A stretch of 8,072 nt of DNA from the NCBI GenBank assembly GCA_046154525.1, contig JBJXDS010000162.1, positions 1 to 8,072 on the forward strand. Direction: 5' to 3'. The translations under genes and the position numbers were made by a program. The notes below the pieces were generated by a model, which had not been told where the DNA came from, ran no database searches, and saw only the letters and a program-made list of their open reading frames with translations. This DNA is from JABWCE01 sp046154525 (GTDB lineage: Bacteria > Bacteroidota > Bacteroidia > NS11-12g > UBA9320). Below are positions 1 to 6,024 of this stretch, piece after piece (position 1 is the stretch's first letter; every line of letters starts with the position of its first letter).

Positions 1-918
1 TTTTACCGAACCGGCTTCTGCAACTCTTGCCATATCATTCCTTACCAAGTCTACTATCATTACATTCTCGGCTCTATCTTTTATATTTGTTTGCAGGTCC
101 TTTTTTAAAATTTCATCTTCTTCTTTACGGTTACCCCTGGGCCTCGTTCCTTTTATGGGCTGCGAAACAAGTGTGTTATTAATTTTTGCTAGATATCGTT
201 CGGGGCTGGCGCTAAGCACATATTTATTGCCATCCGAAAAATAAGCTGAAAATGGAGCTGGAGAAATTTTTATTAATTCTTCGTAAAGGGCATACGGATT
301 GGATACAGAAATATTTTTATACAAAAAACGTGAGCATAAATTCAATTCATACACATTTCCAATTGTAATTTCATTCTTAATGACGTTTACAGTTTCACCA
401 TGCTGTCCTTTTTCAAAATCTGTTTCTAAATCCGATTGAAAATTAATTGAGTTGTTAAGCGAAGAGGATACTTTAAAATTATTAATTGATTCAAAAATTA
501 TATCCGAATTTAAACCATACGTTTCTAATTTATCCTCCCAGGAGATTGTAATCACGGTTTCGGGTGCAAAAAAAGATATATCAGGCCAATAGAAACAGGT
601 ATCATTTAAGGAACTTAGTTTTTCTATTTCATTTTTTAAATTATATCCCAACACACCTAAAATCCAGGTTTTATCCTTATTCCAGGTTTCGTGCAAGGTT
701 TCTAACTTAGAGGATGGTGAACAAAGTACCTTGTTACCTCCAAACCCTATTACCAATTTATACTTAGCTTTCTTACACTGCGGTGGAATATGGCAACTAT
801 CTAGAATAGCGCAGAGGTTAAATTGCGAAGCATATAACTTGGCCTTGGCTGCAAATTCAGAATAATTATTCAAATAGATTTGTTCCAAAACAGAAAGTGG
901 AAATCTATTATAAAAAAT
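1..918 (-). CDS. pabB: Aminodeoxychorismate synthase component I (PabB-like), C-terminus beyond window
   Basis: Chorismate-binding enzyme that would convert chorismate plus ammonia (from a PabA-type glutamine amidotransferase) to 4-amino-4-deoxychorismate for folate synthesis in the cytoplasm. I translated it by hand from the left edge: the frame is open from 927 down to 1. Family motifs are SASPERYL (about 210-187), QPIKGTRPRG (162-133) and MIVDLVRNDMARV (60-22). The Lys in PIKGT favours PabB over TrpE, which has Ala there (PIAGT); in E. coli PabB this Lys is catalytic. About 306 residues are visible and roughly the last 120 are missing. It follows the nucleotidyltransferase by about 21 nt, so co-transcription is likely. 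The start is unresolved. An in-frame TAG lies at 930-928 and no ATG, GTG or TTG precedes the conserved N-terminal stretch (FPLSVLEQ). I used ATT at 918; TTG at 888 is the nearest ordinary alternative. Family confidence is high, start confidence low. Confidence 0.85.
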   Translation of the reverse strand, partial: MFYNRFPLSVLEQIYLNNYSEFAAKAKLYASQFNLCAILDSCHIPPQCKKAKYKLVIGFGGNKVLCSPSSKLETLHETWNKDKTWILGVLGYNLKNEIEKLSSLNDTCFYWPDISFFAPETVITISWEDKLETYGLNSDIIFESINNFKVSSSLNNSINFQSDLETDFEKGQHGETVNVIKNEITIGNVYELNLCSRFLYKNISVSNPYALYEELIKISPAPFSAYFSDGNKYVLSASPERYLAKINNTLVSQPIKGTRPRGNRKEEDEILKKDLQTNIKDRAENVMIVDLVRNDMARVAEAGSVK

Positions 919-939
919 GGAGTTATACTAGAATAGAAT

Positions 940-1839
940 TTACCAAACCGGAACTTTATAATGTCCATTGTTCGAAAATTTAGCGAAAACTTCCATTACG
1001 GTTTCTTTATCTTCTTTATAAGTAACTCCGTACCACTGATCTTTTGAAGTCATCACTTGCAGTTTTACCTGTCCGTTGTTAATCATTTCATCCACTATTA
1101 TTGGGATAAAAAATTCGGCTTTGGGTTCATCGCATTTTTCTGCCAAAAAACCATTAAAACTCTTTTTAAGGTGCGGAAAAATGGAATGGTGAAACCCCCA
1201 AAAATTCATAGATACGACTGAATTATCAGGCAGCAAATGCTTTTCATCACCATCGATATAAAAAATACCTTCCAACTCGCGTCTAATTTTTGTTCGCTCT
1301 TTTATTTCTTTTAGTATTCCATTCTCGGTTTGGCAAACGCCACGGCTCACATAACCATTTTCAGAAAGGGTTTTGTCGAGCGAGTAGCCAACCATACCAT
1401 AATTAGACGAGGAAACTTCGGACGTTAAAAAATTAAAAATTTGTTTAAAAGCGTCCTTACCATAATAATCATCGGCATTAATTACTGCGAAAGGTTCATT
1501 TATTACAGGCTCACAAACCAATACGGCATGTCCGGTTCCCCATGGTTTTTCGCGCAAAGGAATTTCCTGATCCAGGCCTTCTATTTTTGTATCAAATTCC
1601 TGAAACACCAAACACACCTCAGCCCGGTCGGCTATCTTGTTACTAATTTTCTCTTTAAAATCCTGTTCGAAACTTTTGCGGATTACAAAAACTATTTTTT
1701 TGAAGCCTGCTTCCAGAGCATCATGCAATGAATAATCAATTATAGTTTCGCCTGAAGGTCCTAATTCGTCAAGCTGTTTTAAGCCTCCGTAGCGGCTTCC
1801 CATGCCGGCGGCTAATATTATTAGAGAAGGGTTGGTCAT
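940..1839 (-). CDS. NTP-transferase family sugar-phosphate nucleotidyltransferase-like protein
   Basis: A 299-residue protein of the GT-A-fold nucleotidyltransferase superfamily, which joins an NTP to a sugar 1-phosphate to give an NDP-sugar. The N-terminus carries the glycine-rich nucleotide-binding signature LAAGMGSRYGGLK (residues 9-21), so the start at 1839 is firm. KPWGTGHAVL (98-107) matches the usual base/ribose-contacting strand. NADDYYG (121-127) supplies the acidic metal-binding residues, and VSMNFWGF (209-216) fits the sugar-side strand of the fold. The C-terminus is a short WYGVTYKEDKE-type tail, with no left-handed beta-helix acyltransferase domain, so it is not GlmU-like. The sugar and base specificity cannot be read from sequence. 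Proteins of this type occur widely in Bacteroidetes, sometimes beside a phosphotransferase-type sugar kinase, but none is in view here. It lies 143 bp after the sirtuin gene and just before pabB on the same strand. Confidence 0.85.
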   Translation of the reverse strand: MTNPSLIILAAGMGSRYGGLKQLDELGPSGETIIDYSLHDALEAGFKKIVFVIRKSFEQDFKEKISNKIADRAEVCLVFQEFDTKIEGLDQEIPLREKPWGTGHAVLVCEPVINEPFAVINADDYYGKDAFKQIFNFLTSEVSSSNYGMVGYSLDKTLSENGYVSRGVCQTENGILKEIKERTKIRRELEGIFYIDGDEKHLLPDNSVVSMNFWGFHHSIFPHLKKSFNGFLAEKCDEPKAEFFIPIIVDEMINNGQVKLQVMTSKDQWYGVTYKEDKETVMEVFAKFSNNGHYKVPVW

Positions 1840-1862
1840 GTATGAAACAAACCGCGAGTTAA

Positions 1863-1882
1863 CACTTTTTTAAGCAAAAGTG
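1863..1882. other. Small perfect inverted repeat upstream of the nucleotidyltransferase gene
   Basis: CACTTTT (1863-1869) and AAAAGTG (1876-1882) form a perfect 7-bp stem around the 6-nt loop TTAAGC. It lies 24 bp ahead of the nucleotidyltransferase start on the minus strand, so it would fall in the 5' leader or promoter. On the minus strand its left part reads CACTTTTG, one mismatch from the Bacteroidetes -7 box TAnnTTTG, but no convincing -33 TTG is present. It could be a leader hairpin, a weak promoter or chance in AT-rich DNA. The rest of the 1840-1982 gap shows nothing recognisable. Confidence 0.25.
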
Positions 1883-1982
1883 CAACTAATAGTTTGTTTT
1901 TAAATTGTTAAGGCTTTGTTATTAACGATTAAAGAAGCAATAGACCACTTTTAATTTCTTAAATATTCGGTAAAATAAAATA

Positions 1983-2669
1983 TCAAATTTTTAAATAATC
2001 CTTCACCAAAATCTCCATCCCCACAGTAGCTTTTTCCTGTATATGCATCACATTTTTTTCAAATTTATAATCGGGAATGGCGGGGTCGATATAATAAACC
2101 GGAATATTTGATTTAGCATACCAAAGCAAGGAAGCCGCGGGATAAACAACCATTGATGTTCCAATAATTACTAAAATATCTGCTTGTGAAACTATTTCGG
2201 TAGCTCGTTCCATTTCAGGTACTTCGTCGCCAAACCATACAATATGCGGCCTAAGTTGCGAACCTTTTTCACATTTATCGCCCAGGTTTAGTTCGGTTCC
2301 TATAATTTCATAAACCAAATGCGAATGCCGGGTGCTTCTACTTTTAATTAATTCCCCGTGGAGATGAATTATTTTTTTTGAACCAGCCCGTTCGTGAAGG
2401 TCATCCACATTTTGGGTAATAATTGTTATTTCATATTTTTTCTCCAGTTCGGCCAAAGCAATATGTGCAGAATTGGGTTTAGCGTCTTTTAAATTTCTTC
2501 TTCGTTGATTATAAAAATCCAAAACCAATTCCTTGTTCTTAGCCCACCCTTGCGGACTGGCCACGTCCATCACATTATGGCCTTCCCACAATCCTCCTGC
2601 GTCCCTAAAGGTACTGATTCCACTTTCTGCACTAACACCGGCCCCTGTTAATACCACTAACTTTTGCAT
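1983..2669 (-). CDS. cobB: Sir2-family NAD-dependent protein deacylase (CobB-type)
   Basis: A 228-residue sirtuin that removes acyl groups from protein lysines using NAD+, giving nicotinamide and O-acyl-ADP-ribose. Motifs in order are GAGVSAESGISTFRD (residues 9-23, NAD binding), TQNVDDLHERAG (85-96), HLHGEL (102-107, catalytic His104), RPHIVWFGDEVP (140-151) and GTSMVVYPAA (170-179). Tyr53 and Arg56 in FYNQRR form the YxxR signature of class III sirtuins (SIRT5 and CobB), which favours acidic acyl groups such as succinyl as well as acetyl. The small domain has one Cys (Cys133, in DKCEKGSQ) instead of the four zinc-binding cysteines of classical sirtuins, so a structural zinc is unlikely. I recall this as common in Bacteroidetes relatives. 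The length fits the compact bacterial form, and the start sits immediately before the Rossmann strand. It reads away from the MATE gene and may be co-transcribed with the two minus-strand genes downstream. Confidence 0.93.
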   Translation of the reverse strand: MQKLVVLTGAGVSAESGISTFRDAGGLWEGHNVMDVASPQGWAKNKELVLDFYNQRRRNLKDAKPNSAHIALAELEKKYEITIITQNVDDLHERAGSKKIIHLHGELIKSRSTRHSHLVYEIIGTELNLGDKCEKGSQLRPHIVWFGDEVPEMERATEIVSQADILVIIGTSMVVYPAASLLWYAKSNIPVYYIDPAIPDYKFEKNVMHIQEKATVGMEILVKDYLKI

Positions 2670-2686
2670 GGTTACGAAGTTATTAA

Positions 2687-2757
2687 AAAAGTTCTAAGTG
2701 CCGGATGCTATGTTCGGAGTTCCATTCGGCTGCAAAAACTTAGAGCTTGGAACTTTT
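2687..2757. repeat. Inverted repeat arm pair between sirtuin and MATE genes
   Basis: AAAAGTTC (2687-2694) is the exact reverse complement of GAACTTTT (2750-2757). In addition GTTCTAAGT (2691-2699) is an inverted copy of the ACTTAGAAC unit that dominates the tandem repeat to the right. A transcript across this stretch could fold into a long-looped hairpin. It sits in the sirtuin leader on the minus strand. Whether it is functional or just repeat debris cannot be told. Confidence 0.35.
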
Positions 2758-2847
2758 CTGCTCCAAAAACCTATAATTTAGAACACAGAACTTAGAACTT
2801 ATAGCTACAAAAATTTAGAACTTAGAACCCAGAACTTAGAACTTACC
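2729..2847. repeat. 44-bp tandem repeat (about 2.7 copies) with nested TTAGAAC-like subunits
   Basis: Three units each begin GCT-n-CAAAAA: 2729-2759 (31 bp, degenerate and shorter), 2760-2803 (44 bp) and 2804-2847 (44 bp). The two full units agree at 36 of 44 positions by eye. Inside them the short unit TTAGAAC or a close variant recurs several times, so the array looks like slippage built on a smaller unit. It fills the divergent spacer between the sirtuin and MATE genes and stops directly at the MATE promoter-like box. No coding potential is seen. Confidence 0.75.
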
Positions 2848-2848
2848 T

Positions 2849-2856
2849 TATTTTTG
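2849..2856 (+). promoter_or_regulatory. Bacteroidetes-type -7 promoter box for the MATE gene
   Basis: TATTTTTG matches the Bacteroidetes -7 consensus TAnnTTTG exactly and is followed by C, as is common in this phylum. It ends four bases before the ATG at 2861. Transcription would then start at or close to the start codon, implying a leaderless or nearly leaderless mRNA. No clear -33 TTG lies at the usual distance, because that stretch is the tandem repeat. Confidence 0.45.
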
Positions 2857-2860
2857 CGGT

Positions 2861-4198
2861 ATGAGCGGGTATGGGAGCCAAAAGGACCGGATAAAAAAAC
2901 TATTAATAACAGGATGGCCAATAATTGCAGGGCAGGTGGGGCTGGTATTAATGGGCGTGGCCGATACTATTATGGTTGGCAAAATTGGTTACATACCATT
3001 AGCCGCTGCCGGACTTTCGGTAAGTATTTTTTTCCTTATCTCTATTTTCGGTATCGGGTTAATTACAGCAACTGCTTCATTGGTATCAAGTGAACGGGCC
3101 CGAAAAAATGATAAATCACTGCCTTTCTTTTTAAGGGATTCTTTACTAATTGGGTTAATAACTGCCTTTGTTCTTTTTGCGGCAATGGTTATAATTAATG
3201 AACTTTTGCCTCATTTGGATCAAAAACCCGAGGTGGTGGCTCAGGCCAAACCATTTTTATTTTTATTGGCCTTATCTATTTTTCCCATGAACCTGTATAT
3301 GTCGGGTAAAAATTTATGTGACGGCTATTTTTTAACCCTTTCACCTATGATAATAACCTTTGGGGCATTGCTGCTCAATATTTTTTTAAACTGGTTATTT
3401 ATTTATGGCAATTGGGGCTTTGAACCTATGGGGCTTAATGGGGCAGGATGGGCTACCCTTATAGCAAGGGTTGCCATGGCTATCGCCATATTAATTTTTA
3501 TTTTTAAATCAAAAACTATTGGTTACTCGTTTAAGTCAGTTTTTAATACAGATTTTAAAACCAATTATATTACGCCTATTTTAAAATTGGGTGTACCGTC
3601 AGGGTTCCAATATTTTTTTGAAGTGGCTGCATTTTCGGGAGCAGCTATTTTGGCCGGGGTATTGGGTGCCATTCCGCAGGCTGCGCATCAAATAGCTATA
3701 AATGTAGCCAGCCTTACCTTTATGTTTGCTGTTGGTATTGCGGTATCGGGCAGCATTTATGTAGCCGAAAATTATGCCCATCATGATATGAAGGGAGCAA
3801 GAAAATATGGGCTTTCTGCACTTTGGCTAGTGGTGGGTGTAGAATTTATCTTTGCCTTACTTTTTATTATTTTACACAAAGTAATCCCCACATGGTACAA
3901 TGATGAAAAAGAAGTTTTGCTCATTGCTTCTCAATTAATTTTAATAGCTTCGGTATTTCAGGTGGTAGATGGTATTCAGGCTGTGAGCCTTGGTTTATTA
4001 AGAGGTTTGCACGATACCAAATTTCCTTCAGCTTTTACTTTTATTGCCTACTGGCTCATAGGAATTCCGTTGTCGTGGTATTTTGCAAAGCATAGCGTTT
4101 GGGGCATTTACGGCATTTGGTGGGCTTTAACTTTTAGTCTTGTTTTTATAGCCATTACCACCACCTGGCGGTTTAGGGTTAAAACACGTTATGTTTGA
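2861..4198 (+). CDS. MATE-family multidrug efflux transporter, NorM type
   Basis: A 445-residue inner-membrane antiporter, the normal length for the family, with a strongly hydrophobic pattern consistent with 12 helices in two six-helix halves. It would export cationic drugs or metabolites in exchange for Na+ or H+. The first helix holds PIIAGQVGLVLMGVADTIMVG, with Asp35. LGVPSGFQYFFEVAAF (243-258) carries Glu254, and VVDGIQAVSLGLLRGLHDTKFP carries Asp370. These three acids match the cation-coupling positions near Asp36, Glu255 and Asp371 of Vibrio NorM. GLNGAGWATL (191-200) is another family signature. The start at 2861 leaves a short hydrophilic N-terminus (SGYGSQKDRIKK) before helix 1, as expected. 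An internal start would cut helix 1. The actual substrate is unknown. A promoter-like box lies four bases upstream and palindromic repeats begin 12 bp after the stop. Confidence 0.93.
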   Translation: MSGYGSQKDRIKKLLITGWPIIAGQVGLVLMGVADTIMVGKIGYIPLAAAGLSVSIFFLISIFGIGLITATASLVSSERARKNDKSLPFFLRDSLLIGLITAFVLFAAMVIINELLPHLDQKPEVVAQAKPFLFLLALSIFPMNLYMSGKNLCDGYFLTLSPMIITFGALLLNIFLNWLFIYGNWGFEPMGLNGAGWATLIARVAMAIAILIFIFKSKTIGYSFKSVFNTDFKTNYITPILKLGVPSGFQYFFEVAAFSGAAILAGVLGAIPQAAHQIAINVASLTFMFAVGIAVSGSIYVAENYAHHDMKGARKYGLSALWLVVGVEFIFALLFIILHKVIPTWYNDEKEVLLIASQLILIASVFQVVDGIQAVSLGLLRGLHDTKFPSAFTFIAYWLIGIPLSWYFAKHSVWGIYGIWWALTFSLVFIAITTTWRFRVKTRYV

Positions 4199-4210
4199 TT
4201 TTAATAATTT

Positions 4211-4268
4211 TGTCATTCCGGCGAAGGAGAATTGGGAGTTAAAAGATGCTTCGTACCTCAGCATGACA
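4211..4268. repeat. Imperfect palindromic dispersed-type repeat, copy 1
   Basis: The element begins TGTCATTCCG and ends CAGCATGACA. TGTCAT (4211-4216) pairs with ATGACA (4263-4268). After an asymmetric internal loop, CGAAG (4222-4226) pairs with CTTCG (4249-4253), leaving an apical loop containing AGATG. This TGTCATTCCG...CGAAG...CTTCG...ATGACA layout resembles the intergenic palindromic repeats scattered through many Bacteroidetes genomes. It starts 12 bp after the MATE stop codon and could act as an mRNA 3' hairpin. It has no coding content. Confidence 0.65.
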
Positions 4269-4279
4269 GCAGCTGCGAT

Positions 4280-4346
4280 TGTCATTCCGAGGAACGAGGA
4301 ATCTGACATGAATAGATACAGATGCTTACCTGGTGAGCATGAGACA
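4280..4346. repeat. Imperfect palindromic dispersed-type repeat, copy 2
   Basis: A second copy in the same orientation starts 11 bp after the first. It begins TGTCATTCCGAGGAACGAGG and ends GAGCATGAGACA. It shares the left arm TGTCATTCCG and the internal AGATGCTT with copy 1, but the right end has an extra GA (CATGAGACA in place of CATGACA), so the terminal pairing is damaged. The remainder of the 4199-4395 spacer, up to the next start codon, is AT-rich with an eight-T run at 4369-4376 and holds nothing else I recognise. Confidence 0.55.
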
Positions 4347-4395
4347 ACAAAACAGAACAACCGTTTGATTTTTTTTATACCTTGCTTCCATATTT

Positions 4396-5139
4396 ATGAT
4401 TTCAAAAATATTAAAATTACTTTGCTTATTACTAATTTCCAATCAGGGTTTTAGTCAAAAATATATCAAACCTTTTGTAGGAATTAATTTTAGTAACCGA
4501 ATACTAACATCGGATAATGCCCAACGGAAAGACTCTTTGGACCAGGCAGATAAAATGAAACCTTTCCCTATGGCCGGGGTTCAATTTCTGTTTGAAAAAA
4601 CACAGGGACGTGAGTTTTATTTTGGGGTTGATTACCTCGAAAACGGTTTTATCCGCGAACGTCTCGATTACAAATTTCTGGATAGTGTTCATGATATAGG
4701 AAAAATATTTGACCTATCTCATGCTGCTCAAAAAAATGGCTACTTTACTTATCATTTCAAATATTTGGAATTGCCCCTTGGTTTTAATTTTCAGGTAACC
4801 CCACGAAGTAATATGAATATGTATACCGCCTGGTTTAATATTGGCCTTACCCCACAAGTATTGATAAAACAAAGTATGACCATTTTTTTGCAAGGTTTTT
4901 CAATGAAGGGTGAAAATCGCTTTTATTACAGCAATACAGGATATAATGCGGCCAAAATTAATCTGGCCTTTCAAACCGGGGGTCGTTTTGATGTAAATGT
5001 AAAAGGTAAGTTTTGGGTTACTATGGATGCCCTTATGAGGATGCAATTACTGCACTCTGCCACTAGTGCCAATGAAAAATTAAGGGTTTGGCATTTAACT
5101 GCCAATCTGGGCATAAGATATGAGGTAGGTAGTTTTTAA
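4396..5139 (+). CDS. Secreted outer-membrane beta-barrel protein, PorT-like
   Basis: A 247-residue protein of unknown specific role. Residues 1-20 form a Sec signal peptide: Lys4 and Lys7, a Leu/Ile-rich core, then NQGFS before QKYIKP, with cleavage expected near 20/21. Cys10 lies inside the hydrophobic core and is not a lipobox. The mature part alternates hydrophobic and polar residues as in beta strands. It contains FKYLELPLGFNF (121-132), the YLE-P-LGF signature of the PorT/OMP_b-brl family, and NVKGKFWVTMDALMRMQL (201-218). It ends RYEVGSF with an aromatic C-terminus, as expected of an outer-membrane barrel. Family members sit in the outer membrane, and some help type IX secretion or gliding. 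This one cannot be assigned to such a role, and its similarity to porT is only at fold level. It is a free-standing plus-strand gene with 176 bp before the next barrel gene. Confidence 0.75.
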   Translation: MISKILKLLCLLLISNQGFSQKYIKPFVGINFSNRILTSDNAQRKDSLDQADKMKPFPMAGVQFLFEKTQGREFYFGVDYLENGFIRERLDYKFLDSVHDIGKIFDLSHAAQKNGYFTYHFKYLELPLGFNFQVTPRSNMNMYTAWFNIGLTPQVLIKQSMTIFLQGFSMKGENRFYYSNTGYNAAKINLAFQTGGRFDVNVKGKFWVTMDALMRMQLLHSATSANEKLRVWHLTANLGIRYEVGSF

Positions 5140-5144
5140 ATCTA

Positions 5145-5158
5145 AGTGCTTTAGCACT
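5145..5158 (+). terminator. Weak stem-loop just after the barrel gene stop
   Basis: AGTGC (5145-5149) and GCACT (5154-5158) pair around TTTA, five bases past the stop codon of the preceding gene. It could form an mRNA 3' end or processing hairpin. There is no T-tract after it, so it is not a classical intrinsic terminator. Confidence 0.25.
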
Positions 5159-5217
5159 CTATCAAATATAATCGAGGTTTTCTATTCTTATTATTATTCA
5201 GGTTTAGGTGTGAATAA

Positions 5218-5252
5218 TGTAACAATTTTCCAACTTAATGTAACATCTTTCC
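5218..5252. promoter_or_regulatory. Paired 14-bp direct repeats, possible activator site
   Basis: TGTAACAATTTTCC (5218-5231) and TGTAACATCTTTCC (5239-5252) agree at 12 of 14 positions and are 21 bp apart start to start, two turns of the helix. The second copy covers the region where a -33 box would be expected for the -7-like sequence at 5266-5273. Two direct repeats on one face of the DNA next to a promoter lacking a good -33 box is the usual layout of a dimeric activator site. The 21-bp period is like LytTR-type regulators, but the bases are not a clear match to their consensus. Confidence 0.45.
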
Positions 5253-5265
5253 ATAAGGTTATTGT

Positions 5266-5273
5266 CACCTTTG
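5266..5273 (+). promoter_or_regulatory. Possible -7 promoter box for the second barrel gene
   Basis: CACCTTTG has one mismatch to the Bacteroidetes -7 consensus TAnnTTTG and is followed by C. It lies 42 bp before the ATG at 5316, leaving an AT-rich leader of about 35 nt. No TTG occurs at the -33 distance, which fits an activator-dependent promoter using the direct repeats just upstream. Confidence 0.35.
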
Positions 5274-5315
5274 CCTTCTTAAAATAAACATTAAAAAAAT
5301 CTAAATTATTAAACT

Positions 5316-5996
5316 ATGTTACTAAAAAATTTACTTGCCGCCACACTATTGATTGCTACTACAACAGCTTTTTCTCAAACACTTTCTATTGGTCCACGAA
5401 TTGGTGGAACCTTAACAAAATTTGGAGGTTTGGATAACGCTTCCTACAAAACCGGGCTAACAGCCGGTGCATTTCTGGTATACAGTAAACGTGAACATAC
5501 GGGATTGGGGATAGAAATACTTTATTCGGGTGAAGGCTCCAAGCACGAAAACACAACTATGAACGGAACTACTACAAATAAATACGAATATAATACGCGA
5601 TTGCATTACATAAAGGTACCTTTTCATGCTACCTACTTTTTTAATAATGCCGGTGATAATTTGCGACCTAAAATTTCATTGGGCCCTTCTGTTGGTTTTT
5701 TGATGGGAACAAAGCAAAACATCACTTTGCATAGCACCACTAGCGGAACTACCACAACTACAGAATCGGAGAATAAAGTACTTGATAATTACAACAGGCT
5801 TGATGTAGGATTAGCTATACGTACAGGATTTAATTATAAAATAAAGAGCAAACTATGGCTTAATGTTGACTTACGTTATAATTACGGAATTCTAAATATC
5901 CTTAAAAATGCAGCTTATGGCAGCAACAAGATGAATAATCAGGGAGCTTCATTATCATTAGGATTGGCTTATGGTCTTGATAAAATTAAAAACTAA
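5316..5996 (+). CDS. PorT-family outer-membrane beta-barrel protein (OMP_b-brl_2-like)
   Basis: A 226-residue protein with a clear Sec signal peptide: residues 1-20 are MLLKN, a hydrophobic Leu/Ala stretch and TTTAFS, with cleavage before or after Gln21. The mature part shows the PorT-like barrel pattern. It includes SIGPRIGGTLTKF (24-36), GLTAGAFLVYSKREHTGLGI (47-66), LHYIKVPFHATYFF (97-110), KISLGPSVGFLM (119-130), RLDVGLAIRTGFNY (161-174) and LWLNVDLRYNYGI (180-192). Segments rich in Thr, Ser and Asn (79-90 and 138-150) are probably surface or periplasmic loops between strands. Function is unknown; many paralogues exist in each Bacteroidetes genome. It is of the same broad fold as the gene before it but too different to be a recent duplicate. 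It has its own promoter-like region with direct repeats. The hydrolase gene follows after 28 bp and may share the transcript. Confidence 0.8.
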   Translation: MLLKNLLAATLLIATTTAFSQTLSIGPRIGGTLTKFGGLDNASYKTGLTAGAFLVYSKREHTGLGIEILYSGEGSKHENTTMNGTTTNKYEYNTRLHYIKVPFHATYFFNNAGDNLRPKISLGPSVGFLMGTKQNITLHSTTSGTTTTTESENKVLDNYNRLDVGLAIRTGFNYKIKSKLWLNVDLRYNYGILNILKNAAYGSNKMNNQGASLSLGLAYGLDKIKN

Positions 5997-6024
5997 TTAT
6001 TAACCAAATACACTGATTAATATT

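Noticed and set aside
1441..1731. Open plus-strand frame of 96 codons inside the nucleotidyltransferase gene
   Set aside because: It lies wholly opposite a gene with clear catalytic motifs, and its translation shows no family features, so it is a shadow frame.
2729..2847. CRISPR array
   Set aside because: The 44-bp units are contiguous with no unique spacers, contain smaller repeats, and no cas gene is nearby.
4364..4385. Promoter for the first barrel gene: TTTG at 4364 and TACCTTGC at 4378
   Set aside because: The spacer is only about 10 bp where about 19 is expected, and the -7 box lacks one T, so I do not list it as a feature.
4127..4454. Two overlapping short frames (minus 77 aa, plus 87 aa) across the spacer after the MATE gene
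   Set aside because: Both are translations of the palindromic repeats plus the ends of neighbouring genes. The real barrel gene with a signal peptide starts at 4396 in another frame.
5994..6024. AT-rich partial inverted repeat (TAATTATTAA / TTAATATTA) between the second barrel and the hydrolase
   Set aside because: The pairing is all A/T with a mismatch and no T-tract, as expected by chance in such AT-rich DNA.
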